Origin: Amphimedon queenslandica
Lineage: Eukaryota > Porifera > Demospongiae > Haplosclerida > Niphatidae
Direction of reading: 5' to 3'
DNA length: 28,188 bases
Assembly: GCF_000090795.2 (NCBI RefSeq)
Contig: NW_003546247.1
Coordinates: forward strand, 526,281-554,468
Every line of letters starts with the position of its first letter. The first letter of the stretch is position 1. The position numbers were made by a program, and so were the translations under genes. The notes below the pieces were generated by a model that ran no database searches, was not told the DNA's origin, and saw nothing but the letters and a program-made list of their open reading frames with translations. Below are positions 1-10,483 of this stretch, piece after piece.

Positions 1-377
1 GCACATTCTTTTCCTGTCTATCCCCATCTACCTTCCTATGCTTCACCTACAACTCCTCACCAATCTCATGGCAACGTATCTCCATTTTTCTTGTGCTTTA
101 TTCAGGGTAACATTTCCGTCTGTAGTGGCTGTAAGCAGAGATACATGAAGCCTTGCTTTTCACCATACGACTTGTGCATGAGGAATGGAGAACATTCACC
201 TTGAATCAAACTCCTCAAAGCAAATTTGGAAATGCTTACTATCATGTCAATTTAGCTTGTGTTCAGTCTCAATGGCCGTCATTTCATCCTATTTCACTTA
301 TTATTCCTCAAGATGTTGCTTGCAGGCTAGATGCATTACACAAGGGTCTCCTTTCTCAGTTTGGAGTAATGTTCTAG
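1..377 (+). pseudogene. Fragment of a TE-associated Cys-containing domain protein
   Basis: Frame 1 is open from the window edge through about base 165. It encodes a Pro/His/Ser-rich stretch, then a block reading GNISVCSGCKQRY with a C-x2-C pair. The homology continues in frame 3 (LVHEEWRTF, then FGNAYYHVNLACVQSQWP) to a stop at 375-377, so one indel near 165-180 breaks the gene. From memory, this block order (GNISVC..GC, then EWR.F, then FGN.YYH) recurs in transposon-linked proteins of sponges and cnidarians. I know of no assigned function; the cysteines suggest metal binding. The 5' part lies outside the window. The gene lies upstream of the Tnp2 fragment on the same strand, but I cannot show that they belong to one element. 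Confidence 0.5.
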
Positions 378-722
378 ACTCGTAACTTCTTCACATTATC
401 AGACCTTGTTGTATAACTTATCACAAGATTCTTTTTTTGCCTATCTATCATTTACATTCTTTGCAATTTGTTACAGCATTGTAAAATATAAATAAAACAG
501 GATAATTATTATTAATTTTTATATTAAGGAGATGGGAAGAAAGAGGGAGGAAGGACATGCAGACAGAAAAAAATACAATGAAGAACAAAAATAAGCAAAA
601 GAGTCCAAAAAGGATTAGCTTTCTTGAACACACATAGAATGTATAATTTCATTTCATTTTTTCATTTCATCTTTTTCATTTCATCTTTTTCATTTTATGT
701 TTTTCATTTCATCTTTTTCCAG
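378..722 (+). repeat. AT-rich spacer ending in a 14-bp pyrimidine tandem repeat
   Basis: I see no gene here. From about 646 to 720 the sequence is a tandem repeat of roughly 14 bp, TTTTTCATTTCATC, in four to five imperfect copies. It is followed at once by CAG (720-722), where the Tnp2-like homology becomes readable. The repeat therefore looks like the expanded polypyrimidine tract of the 3' splice site for the downstream exon. The purine-rich stretch at 530-600 (GGGAAGAAAGAGGGAGG) encodes nothing I recognise. Confidence 0.6.
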
Positions 723-2081
723 TGGCCCCATTGTCAGTTTTAAGTCTTTTAAATTGTTAACTGAAAATCATTTTGAAATAATTCAAATTAAAATAGATGC
801 TTACATTGTACAAGATCATGTTGGGCGAATACCTTCTCAAGTAGCATCTGGTTTTGCAGGTTTTACTGCTGAACTTGGATTGTTGTGTATTCTCTACCTG
901 CATTAAAAGGATGTCTTCCACATAACCAATATAAGTGTTGGTTGCTCTTTGTGAAGACTTGCAAACGTGTGTTCACAATCTATTACTCGTCAGTTAGTTG
1001 AAGCAGATTTGCTACTAGTGTTATTTTGTAAAAAGTTTGAAGAACTTTATGGGTCCACATTTTGTACAATTAATTCACACCTTCATTGTCGTTTGAAGGA
1101 ATGTGTACAAGATTTTGGCCCAGCATATACTTTTTGGCTTTTTAGTTTTGAACGTTTAAATGGCATACTTGGTAATTGCCATACAATTAATCATGATATA
1201 TCACTACAATTAGTGAGGAGGTAATTAAGTGAAATGGAAGATGCATCACAGAATCGGCGTCAAGAATACAAAGATGAAATTCTTTCTCTTATTCACAACT
1301 GCAAATACAATAAAGGCTTTCTCATGGCCAACAACTTGGAAATGGCATTAGACTCTCCTGATCAGTTTATTGCATCATTGCCTCCTGTTCATGAATCTTC
1401 TTCATTCTACTATGAAAAGGAAAAACTTGTAAAAGTAGCTACACAAGGATTGCATCACAATGACTTTATAATTCTCACACTATATAAAAAATGCAAAGCA
1501 TTGATCATTGATGGATACGTGTTGGGTTCAAAATGAAGTCAATACACAACATCTTATATAAGGGTTTAAAAGAATTACATTAGCTGCTTACAAGCCAACT
1601 CCTATTAATCACTTTTACATACCGTATAGCTTGAAATTTTTGTGGAATGTAAATTTAGTGATTTTCGTGGTTATGGGCTGCCCACGAAATTTAAACCCAC
1701 GAAATCATTGAAGTGCCATCCCCTTACAGGCTATGTAAACTGTCCACCACGAAAATTAAACCACGAATTGCCCCACTATAAACAAACCACAAAAATATCG
1801 AGCCATAAAAATACCAAGCCTTATGGTATAGACATCTTACTATCAGATAATAATTCATGTTAAAAATGTAGTTTGCTAGTGTCAGCTTCTATTGTCAGCA
1901 TCAGTGCAGAGTTTGGTATGGTTTACCAGTTGAAGTATGGTCTAATGTAGCTACACAAGATATTCACTTCATACCTATATCTAGACTTCAATGTTGTGTA
2001 GCATATTCTCAGCAGGAGGTAGACTTTGGCAGAGTAATTGGACCTGAGTGAGTAACAGTTGTTTCACCGTTAGGACTATAA
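723..2081 (+). pseudogene. Tnp2-like transposase, C-terminal half, broken
   Basis: Remnant of a large DDE-type transposase of the Tnp2/KDZ-like superfamily found in animals. Recognisable blocks in order are GRIPSQVASGFAGFTAE, then a shifted frame with LHCRLKECVQDFGPAYTFWL and SFERLNGILGN, the signature region before the C-terminal domain. Next come DNA coding for an acidic/Ser linker and an LYKKCKALIIDGYVLGSK block. After an inserted repeat, the frame with WYGLPVEVWSNVATQDIHF ends at VTVVSPLGL and a stop at 2079-2081. At least three frame changes and a TGA at 2049-2051 show it is dead. The likely exon start is the CAG at 720-722. The N-terminal catalytic half is absent. Family membership is confident from the motifs; the exact subfamily is not. 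Confidence 0.75.
1655..1880 (+). repeat. CCACGAAA-rich repeat inserted in the Tnp2 relic
   Basis: Homology to the transposase stops near 1655 and resumes near 1880. Between them lies a stretch built on recurring CCACGAAA/TTAAAC units: CCCACGAAATTTAAACCCACGAAA, CCACGAAAATTAAACCACGAA and the inverse TTTCGTGG. The start carries TTTCGTGGTTATGGGCTGCCCACGAAA, itself an imperfect inverted repeat. This is a short interspersed or foldback repeat that landed in the coding region. The boundaries are estimates from where the protein homology breaks. Confidence 0.5.
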
Positions 2082-3172
2082 TATAATCATTATTTTGTTT
2101 AACATAAATACCTTTTTTTGATTTACACAATTATTCCATTGAGGCTAACAATATTAAGGTACAACGGGCTGAACGCACAATTTACATTTTGGGACACAAA
2201 TTGTTTTATTTATACTTTTTGTAAAATATATAATTTTTTAAATTTTTTTCTTAATAGTAACATGCAATAAACTTTACTAAACTTTGTAAAATGGATGAAA
2301 ACTGAGTAAAGAATTCTTGAACATGATTAGAGTATTTTAATTTTTAGTAATATCATTGTGTTCATAATATTATTTTCCATTGTCATATGTTGCATCATTT
2401 GGCAAAAGTTTTTCAAGTTTTGCAAAATGGGCTACAATCTCTCATAAATTTTTGTGACTTTCAAACATCAGTGTATCAGAAAAGCATTCACTGCATACAA
2501 ACTTGATTGAGTGTTTGCCTTCATTATGCCACGATTGCAAGCTTTAGAGCTTCGTAGAGCCTGCATTTACCAGATGAAACAGCTATATAAACAATAGTCA
2601 GGAAATACATACTGGTGGCCATACTAAATGGCGGCAAGTAAAAAAATATTAAAATTTCATCCAAAAGTACCTTAAGTTTATGTTAAATGCTAGAACTGCA
2701 AAATTTTTTGTGGTGCAAGTGATAGCAATGTTTTTTGCTTACTTTTGCTGCTTCCTTTTCTCAATCTTTGCCTGTAATTTTAATTATTACTTAATATCAG
2801 TAGAATCAAAGCTTTTTTGCTTTTATGCTATAGGTATGTCTTTTAAAGCAGTAGAATTTGTCACATAAATGAAATCAATTGTTTGTTGGATGTAACAGTA
2901 GAATGAATGTGTAGCGTTATTGATAAAATTAGTGAAGCTAAATTTATGATACAGATTATTTTAAAATGTGTTATGTAATGAATTATTTCATTGTATACTG
3001 TGGTATAACATAGTTTACTAAGTGAAGCCGATGTGTTACATGGGATACCAATATATACTTCAGTATACGTAACTATAATTGACATGCATAACTTAGTATA
3101 CTTGTTTGTATTCTTGGTGTATAAACTACAAGCATACACAGTTGTAAACTGTTGTATATCATTTATCTTGCA
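2082..3172. other. AT-rich interval without a recognisable gene
   Basis: Very AT-rich sequence between the Tnp2 relic and the hAT relic. It probably includes the non-coding left part of the hAT element, but I could not find a terminal inverted repeat. A short inverted pair, TTAAGGTAC near 2153 and GTACCTTAA near 2668, could bound a ~520-bp element but is too short to assert. The stretch TTTATCTTGCAG just before 3173 looks like a 3' splice site for the hAT coding exon. Confidence 0.4.
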
Positions 3173-5373
3173 GCTGTGCTAGTTGTACTGATCATGTTGT
3201 CAATAGTGACATGTCTGATGAGAATGATTATGAAGGTGATTATCTAACTTCTGCTGCAAAGCATCAAGCACTTGATTACAATGATAATGCTAATGTAGCT
3301 GGAAATGCAGAGAAGCTCAGTTCAAGTGCAAAGTACAACATTCTTCAATATCATTTTGAACCAGACAGAAACCACATTTTCCCTCAAAATTCAAACGGCC
3401 ATTCTTTCCAATATAAATGGCTCCAGGAGTTTCCTTGGCTAGCCTACTCATTGCAAGAGAATGGTGGCTACCGTATCAACTGTGTCCTCTTCTGTATCTC
3501 TGAATATCATGGGTCATTTCCAGGAGATTTAGTAACTAAGCCATTGACAAGTTTCCACAAAGCACTAGAGATTCTACGAAAGCATTATTGTACATTTCAT
3601 CATAAAGAGTCAGTCAATAGATGTGAATGTTTTGTTAGGATTATGGCACACCAACAGCTAGCCATAAGTACTGTCTTAAACCAGCAGATGGCTGATCAAG
3701 TTGCCTTGGATAAAAGAAAGCGTTACTCTTTTTTTAAAGTAATTGCTCTCCGTGGTCACAGAAATTCAGTTTACATGGTCATCGTAATAATGTGACAGAT
3801 CTAGAGAGAGATGTTGCTGGCTCCCATAATCATGGCAATTTATGGGCACATAATAATTTTAGAATTGATTCTGGTGATTCAGTTCTTGAAGAGGATCTCA
3901 TTAATGCTAGCAGGCATGCCACGTACACATCATCAGTAACTCAGAATCAAATGATGGAAATTCAGGCAGATCAAGTCAGAAGTGAAGTGACTTGTAATAT
4001 CCAGGCAGCTAAATGGTTTACTGTGATTGCTGATGAGGTGACTGATGTTTCGATCCAGGAGATAATAAGCATTGTGGTGAAGTATGTCAATTCTGAGACT
4101 CTTGTAGTACATGAAGACCTGGTAGGATTCTTTGAATGTGACACCAAAATTACTGGGTGTGCTTTAGCAGACAAGAAGATCACCTTTATCTCCATTGTGC
4201 TTGACACTGCCTTAAAGTTTTTACGTCACTTTGAAGCACTAATGTTAGTAACATGATGAATATAGTTGAGAGTGTTTACTTCTTTTTTGCTTTACATCCA
4301 AAAAGGCTGAGAGCATATGAACTTGTAATAAAAGAGACTCAGCCATCTTCAGCTGTCGAAAAATTAAAGGATTTGTATCGTACTTCTTTGATACAGCGTC
4401 TGGATTGTCTTTCCACTTATTGTACATTGTACAAGTCTACCTTTTCATGCATGGAAACCATCATCTCAGAAGGTCCACAATTATGGTGATCAGATTCACG
4501 TACAGATGCCAGAAGTCTTCACTTAGCTTTAAGTACAACTGATTTTGTCTCATTGTTGGTTTTCACTACTTCCTGTTCACAATACCTTCACTCTGTGACA
4601 GTTAAACTATAAGGTGAATGTCTTGATATTGTAACTGCTGTCCAAGTGATAAATACTGTAATACAGACAGTGAAGAATGTCTGAGACAAAAGTGACACAT
4701 CATTTGAAATTGTTCCACAATGTTGAGAAGATCTGTGAAGGTACGGGTACTATACTTTCTGTTCCTCGAACATGTAGGCATCAAACTTAATGCAGCAATG
4801 TTCCAGCTGACACACAGTATTTCTGTTGTACTATTACCATTCCTTTGGTTGACCAACTTCTTTCACAACTAGCTTCTCGCTTCACTCAGCACCATAAATC
4901 TGCACTGTCAGGGTTATCACTTGTATCATCTGCAGTGACAAAAATGAGCAAGGAGGCTTTTACTGAAAACATGTTGCAGCTGTCTCATTTGTACAGCATT
5001 GATATGCCATTTCCTGGTGGCATAAGTAGCAAAACAGAATGCTGGAAGTTGAAATGGGAAGAGCACTTATCAACTCATGGTCCCAGTAGCCTAACAAACA
5101 ATCTCACGATTTCTCTTGCCCTGACATCTTTTATTTAACCAAGTATGAAGACTCAACTCATCATTTTGTGTACTCTTCCTGTCACTAGTTGTTCAGCAGA
5201 GAGATCTTTTGGTAGTCTGAAGAAATTAAAGACACCGTATTGCTCGACAACTCACAGGCTTTCTAGTTCGTCTCTGTTGCATGAACACAGATATTGAAAT
5301 AGATATTGAAGCAGCAGTAGATGAGTTTAGTAGGAGGCATCCACGAAGGTTACAAGTTGCCAATATTTTGTAA
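3173..5373 (+). pseudogene. hAT superfamily transposase (TTF finger/DUF4371 type), degenerate
   Basis: Cut-and-paste DDE transposase relic. Order of blocks: a Ser/Asp-rich N-terminus starting after a splice-like CTTGCAG at 3173; a TTF-type region (FQYKWLQEFPWLAYS, then GGYRINCVLF); KPLTSFHKALEILRKH; then in another frame TDLERDVAGSHNHGN and AAKWFTVIADEVTDVS, which carries the first catalytic Asp of the family. VGFFECDTKITG follows. A segment normally linking this to the SNMMNIVESVYFFFALHPKR block is missing (junction near 4195-4256). Further parts include RRLDCLST-like sequence and, at 5150-5373, the dimerisation region LCTLPVTSCSAERSFGSLKK. The last open part reads IEIDIEAAVDEFSRRHPRR and stops at 5371-5373. 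Frameshifts occur near 3780, 4200-4256, 4600-4840 and 5140. The element is inactive but nearly full length. Confidence 0.88.
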
Positions 5374-6000
5374 AACGAATAACTGGATTGATTCAGTTTT
5401 GTTTATTATGTTACTTTTGTTCACTTATAACAAAACAACACAATGCGCTTGTGTATGCATATGGCAGGAAAAGTGGTGTATCCATGGCCAATAGTGGGCA
5501 AGGCCAAAATTGCAGCGTGTTTTGTGCGCTTCTCAGAACCCCCCTTCCTTTATTTCTGCATACTCCCCGCCCCTTAAACCTCCTGAATAAAGAAATGTTA
5601 TACCCAAATCTGGATCCGCAAAGCCAAAAACATATCGCTTTCAAATGGTATTATTAAACAGAGATGCAATATTAAGTGCAATGAAGGATATGTTCTTGAG
5701 GTTTAAACTTTCTGCTAACGATATGGATAAAATTAAGAGAGCACTTAATAAGGAAAATTAAAAGTGTCTAAAGGAAGATTATTTTGATGTCACATATTGT
5801 ATGGATTGCGTCCTAATTACTTATTTCCTGCACCAAATAGTAAAGTGAAGGATTTACTCATTACCTGCACCAGATAGTGAAGCAAAAGAATATTATTTTA
5901 CAAAAATTACTAAGCATTATTAATACAGCCCCAAAGTAGTTAATGATTTCATGCCATGTAGTATGAGTTGTGTATATTTAGAGAACACATAATTTGACTA
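5374..6000 (+). other. hAT 3' flank with a possible terminal end, then AT-rich spacer
   Basis: Downstream of the hAT stop, 5460-5630 is more GC-rich and non-coding. It ends in ATCTGGATCCGCAAAGCC near 5608-5625. A CTGGATCCGC sequence at the edge resembles hAT terminal repeats I recall, so the right end of the element may lie near 5625, but no matching left copy was found in the window. From 5630 to 6000 the sequence is AT-rich; only scattered, stop-broken reading frames lie before the pogo homology. Confidence 0.35.
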
Positions 6001-6730
6001 AAAATTCCTTCAAAGTTGGTAGTTAACTGGGACTATACCGGAATTAATTTTGTCCCTGTCACTAACTGGATCTTGGCAGCAGAAGGTTCCAAATGTATCA
6101 AAGTGGCTGGTTCGGGAGACAAACATCAGCTTACTGTGATATTCAGTGCTTTCCTTGGCAGGAGCTTTTTACCACCACAAGTAATATATGCTGCAGAACC
6201 AGGCAATGCCTGCCTTCTACCAATTTCCCAGATGACTGGAACGTTATTTTTACCCCTAATCATTGGGCAAATGAAAGTGCAACAGAGCTACAGATACAAA
6301 AAGTGTTGATTCCATACTTTCAACAGCATAGAAGGAATCTCTCATTATCAAATGAGCATGCTGCTTTTGTAATGTTTTTTGACAGATTTCAAAGCAAGTG
6401 TACATCAGAGATTCAATCTCTGCTGAAAGACAATGACATTCACTTGGTTGTAGTACCCGCCAATTGCACTAATCACCTTTAGCCACTTGATGTAATTGTC
6501 AATAAGGCTGTATAGGAACACGTGCAAAACAGATCCAGGAATGGTGTGAGAGTCAAGTTATTGCACAGATTAATGGTAGACATGGCACAGAAGTTGTTCA
6601 ATAGATCTAAAGATGTCAGTGATTGAACCATTGGGAGTTCAGTGGCTTATGAGCACCTTCAAATACATTAAAAGTATTCCAACAAATTATTTTGAATGAA
6701 TTCGAAGGTGCTTTTAATTATTGGACAAAA
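6001..6730 (+). pseudogene. pogo/Tigger-type DDE transposase remnant
   Basis: Part of a Tc1/mariner-superfamily transposase of the pogo branch (DDE_1 domain). The first readable block is KLVVNWDYTGINFVPVTNW (frame of 6001), where WD.TG carries the first catalytic Asp, followed by FLPPQVIYAAEP. The next frame reads FPDDWNVIFTPNHWANES, then HLVVVPANCTNHL, a stop, and PLDVIVNKA. The family's usual second block, which would read FD.F..H, appears as FFDRFQSKC, so a catalytic position is altered. Stop-broken homology (EPLGVQWLMSTFKYIKSIP) runs to about 6730. The N-terminal DNA-binding half (CENP-B-like HTH) is missing. Confident family call; inactive copy. Confidence 0.88.
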
Positions 6731-7303
6731 CTTATAGTCAAGGAATGATTTACCTGAGGGAATGGGATCAATAACTTGGCAGTGAAACAGAAATGGTGTT
6801 GTCTCATTTCATTCTGAGAGAAATAAACCAATGAAGCATCTATACCATGCGTCATTGAAATACATACAGCAATTGCAAAAATGCCACAATCCACTGAGCC
6901 AGTCTAATGTTGCATCTTTATAACTTTAATTTGTGTATTAGTGTTGACATTGAAGAGGTTGTTAAAAACCTTGGCTGTGTCATCATCCACACAAATGAAA
7001 ATAGAGTCACAGACTTGTACAATCTCCACATTGTCGTCACTCCTAATTGCCGAGGCAACAATCCAATGATTGCTTCTATCATAAATTATATGTAAGCCAC
7101 CTTAAGAAATTTTCCTTTATGGTGGCCTAGCTTGAATGATGTTGCTTTTAAAACCACTTACATGTGGATATTGCTGATGAAGTATTGCTTTGGCTTATAG
7201 TATATGTGCTGGTCTGTAAGAATATTATTTTGATGTAATAGCCAGTTTCTCATATTCTGTGAGTAAGCAACCATGGAACTGAAGCTAAAATTGATCATGA
7301 TTA
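6731..7303. other. AT-rich spacer, no recognised gene
   Basis: Contains a 62-codon open stretch at 6907-7095 (+) with no family I recognise; it is consistent with chance in AT-rich DNA. No repeat structure seen. Confidence 0.4.
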
Positions 7304-7681
7304 TCAGTATCCTTGACAGCATTTCTGTTCTTTTGAGGGGTGTTCCAGGTCTATAATGACATAAGGGGCTGCTCCAGCAAGCTTTGTGAACTTCTTAATG
7401 TATTTAGCTTTCCCAATAAACGTCAGATTACAGGGCACTTAAAGGCCTCCTAATGTGTCCATTGATAGTCTCGACACCACTGCGATGACCGCGAAGAACA
7501 GACATGGCATATGGGTCATGAATGTTTCCAAACTCCTTTTTGCATATAAGTGTCTCACCAAATTCTGGATGCATATATCTTTATAGACATGAAAGCCCCT
7601 CACCATTGAATCAAAAACAAATACCTCCTTCATTCTTTTCCAAGGCTCCAGCATGTTGTTTTGAGACTGTTGTGACGTCAC
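7304..7681 (-). pseudogene. HIRAN-like domain fragment (TE-associated)
   Basis: On the - strand an ATG at 7681 opens MTSQQSQNNMLEPW, followed by FVFDSMVRGFHVYKDIC. The reading then shifts to a second frame coding GETLICKKEFGNIHDPYAMS and a GVETINGHIRR block, and shifts back to GGL, a stop, then VPCNLTFIGKAKYIKKFTKL. It ends at a TGA at 7304-7306. The order of a VRG.H.Y.DIW-like start, an ERE..N..D.yAV-like centre, a VGH-like strand and a GGLEVPC-like end matches small HIRAN-like domains I recall near animal transposons. HIRAN domains bind DNA ends. Here two frameshifts and a stop make it a relic. Family call is from memory of motifs. Confidence 0.5.
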
Positions 7682-7858
7682 TTGTGTTTGAAAGGTGTGG
7701 TTTTCTGTCTAATGAATAGTGTGGCTTTTAATCATCAATAATGACAATCAATTAACTTTGGATGTGGCTATTCAAGACATGGTAATTAGTAAAATTTGCT
7801 TTCACAAAAAAAGAACTCGAAATATATAGCCCTCAAAAAAGAGCGTCCCATGTTAATT

Positions 7859-8103
7859 ATATGTGACCATATTTGACAAAAGGGCCCTTATGGCGGATTT
7901 TAAAAATGATTGTTATAATGGAAAATATCAACCTGTGAGTGCTTTGTTAGACAATCATTGTTTCTAAAAGTTTCATGGTAACTTTTTGCATCCTGTGGAG
8001 TAATTTTATGATGAATGGGGCTCAGGAAGTTGGATTTCTTGGGCTAGAAAGACAAATTTCACTACCCGCCATAAGGTACCTTTTGTCAATTATGGTCACA
8101 TAT
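7859..8103. mobile_element. MITE-like element with ~40-bp terminal inverted repeats
   Basis: The left end at 7859-7898 (ATATGTGACCATATTTGACA then AAAGGGCCCTTATGGCGG) is matched in reverse complement by 8066-8103 (CCGCCATAAGGTACCTTTTG then TCAATTATGGTCACATAT). Over 38 to 40 bp the arms differ at only about three positions. The 245-bp unit holds no meaningful ORF, so it fits a non-autonomous DNA transposon. I could not define a target-site duplication. Confidence 0.75.
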
Positions 8104-9780
8104 CATAAAGTTCGAACTTTAAGAATCCATTTTTTTTTGATTTTAATCATAGTGACATGCCATAATTAGCAGTTGTGATTTCATTTCATTACTTTATTTT
8201 ATTTGCAAAAATCAAAATTAAATTGGTGTGAGAGTGGAGCGACATGCATATTACAATAATTTTTGATAATCTAGGAAGTGTCTCGCACACAAAAGGACAA
8301 CATATTTGCTTAGTCTGTATTTCATGGCGAAATTTGGAAAAATGTTAATGATGCAACGGATACATTTGAGGAAGTGCTGAAAAGAGTGAGTAAAAGGTAG
8401 CATTCCTAAGCATCATTATCTAAAATGTATGTACAGGTATAGGGTTGCACCAAAAATGCTTTTTTTTCTTAACTGCCATAAAAACCAGTGAAAAGTTTGA
8501 GTGGGTGTGGTCTTCAAGCAACTAAGACAATGAGCACATTTTACTCATTTCTCTGTTTCATTGCAGAAGACAAAGTGAAGTTATTGTGTTTTATGGTTTA
8601 AAATCTTCACGTCTCAATGACTGCAATGTAGCAGCAGTTCATAATAATGACATTGGTGCGTAACAACATAACATTGGTGAGTAACATCATAACAGGAGCA
8701 AAGAACTTGCCATTGATGAACTGCGTGTTATAATTATCTTTCATGATTTTAAGAGTAATGCTGGTGTTTTTTTATGCTAATTTTAAGTTGATCTTGATGT
8801 TATTAATTCGTAGGAAAAATTTAAATGTCTTAGCAACACATATAGCAACGAAAACTTTTTGAAAACATGTGTCCATTGGAAGCCCCACACAACCATATTG
8901 CCATGTCAGCTAAATTTGGTTAGTAAAAAGCATTCTTTTTTCGTCTTTCATGACAAGTACAAACTTGGGGTTGCTAGTTACAGTGCTTAAAGATTAGAGA
9001 CATAAAGCGACTTTGTATGACTACAGCGCTTTACTGTAAGTTTTTGTATGATGGAATGTTTTCGTTACAAAAGCAGACTGCTTTCTTCATAGGATAGGGC
9101 TGCTCCCTTGGCTTTTAAATCTTATTCGAAGCAGAAATATACTCTGTACATCATTATTATAAGTTGTGCAAATGTGTACATGTATGTGTAACTATCAATG
9201 TGTTTATTTTTCTTTGCCATTTATTTATTTTTTGAAGGTGGTTAATATGTTTGATTGGCAGGTATAATTTGCAGGTTGTGATTTCTTCGAGTTACTATCA
9301 GTCATTCACATGATACAGGATATTATTGCATGCCCTTTTACATTTATGAAAGTTGGCATGTAAAGCCTCAGCCCCTTACTCTACCATATATCTAGAACCA
9401 ACATTCAATTCCTCATGCCATTTGACAAATGTTTCATAAGCATGTGCAACTAATACGTTGAAGAATGTCGCTCCATGAAATGATAGCAATTAATATTTTG
9501 TGCTGTAATTACAGGAATAATTGCTATTAAAACTTAAATAATGTTTGTAGTTCATTATGAGTGAGTCAGGAAAACGCACTGCAAATTTTATGACACAGGG
9601 AATAGTGTAAAAGCTCTAAGAAATGTTTATGACTAGTCTTGTGCTTTGAGAAGAAGTAATGTGCTATGTTCACCAACAGTAGGAACAACAGTCTTACACA
9701 ACGTTGAGATATTACGTAACTACATTTTTATAAATAATGAAATAAATGTTCTACACTGTATTTTATATAAATTAACTCAC
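8104..9780. other. 1.7-kb AT-rich interval, no supported gene
   Basis: Stops occur densely in all frames. A short duplication, ACATTGGTGCGTAACAACAT followed by ACATTGGTGAGTAACATCAT, lies at 8650-8692. A 34-codon open stretch follows a CATTGCAG at about 8560-8568, but nothing joins to it. Nothing else supported. Confidence 0.4.
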
Positions 9781-9789
9781 CTCTAGTCA

Positions 9790-9954
9790 AATCAAAGAAC
9801 CTTCAGCCACAACATGGAACTCAGCCTGCCTGCCTGCAACTTCTGCTGGAGCCCCACCCCCAGCACTCTGCTCCAAAGAGAATTCCTCTTGCCAAAGGAC
9901 CTAAAATCCCTTCTCCAGTCAAACCAGTAGTGCCACGTAAATGAAGTCATCCCA
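9790..9954 (+). other. Proline-rich open stretch, possible exon
   Basis: After CACCTCTAG near 9780-9787 the composition changes sharply to GC-rich. One frame encodes QHGTQPACLQLL, then a basic proline-rich tail reading KRIPLAKGPKIPSPVKP, and stops at TGA. The P-x-x-P spacing with Lys/Arg resembles an SH3-ligand tail. It could be a terminal host exon or part of the neighbouring retroelement. There is no upstream exon I can join to it, so the call is weak. Confidence 0.2.
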
Positions 9955-10483
9955 GCTGTTTCACTGGGGCCTCAAGAGAACCCGTGGAACAGGTGGCTTA
10001 CGGTGAGAACCTGCTTGGTTATGGCCGGCACACAGCCTGATAAGCTGACCCTACCAACCCAATCGGTGCGGTAATGAGTAAAGGCGGGAAGAGTGGGACA
10101 TTCCTGAGTATAACAGGCTAAACGTTTTGCCAAGTGAGGGGCTTGAAGCCCCCGGGAAAACGGCCTGATCAAAATCTGGCTTCCGTGAAGGAGGCAGAGG
10201 CTGGAAGACATTTGACATCTTTGGCGAAGTGGAAAGGACCGACCGGATTGCAGGAACTTAGGCTCCCAAAGCCCCAAAGGAGAGAGAGGGGAACTGTTGT
10301 TAAAAGGTAAGACTGGAACTTCCCCATCTCAGTGAACATTGCAAACCAACCACGTTAGATGAAACAATACTCAAATAACACAAAATGCTGCGCAAAATGA
10401 CGAAATGAAAACAAGCCAAAGAAAAGGCACAAAGTACAAAATAACTATAAGAGAAAACAAACAAAAACCAGTTCTACACCGGA
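9955..10483 (-). other. GC-rich non-coding part next to the DIRS relic
   Basis: The composition matches the adjacent retroelement rather than the AT-rich surroundings. On the - strand it lies directly downstream of the tyrosine recombinase, where DIRS elements carry non-coding terminal and internal complementary regions. I did not find a complementary partner within the window. A 101-codon open stretch on the - strand (9972-10277) has no recognisable motif and is probably chance in GC-rich DNA. Confidence 0.35.

Noticed and set aside
2150..2680. Possible transposon bounded by TTAAGGTAC and GTACCTTAA
   Set aside because: Only 9 bp match exactly and the flanking bases diverge; expected by chance in a region this AT-rich.
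3971..4856. Long - strand open stretches at 3971-4207, 4245-4427 and 4602-4856
   Set aside because: They lie antisense to the hAT coding homology and show no family motif; shadows of the + strand gene.
5388..5657. Overlapping ORFs on both strands in the hAT 3' flank
   Set aside because: No protein motif; the region looks like non-coding element end sequence.
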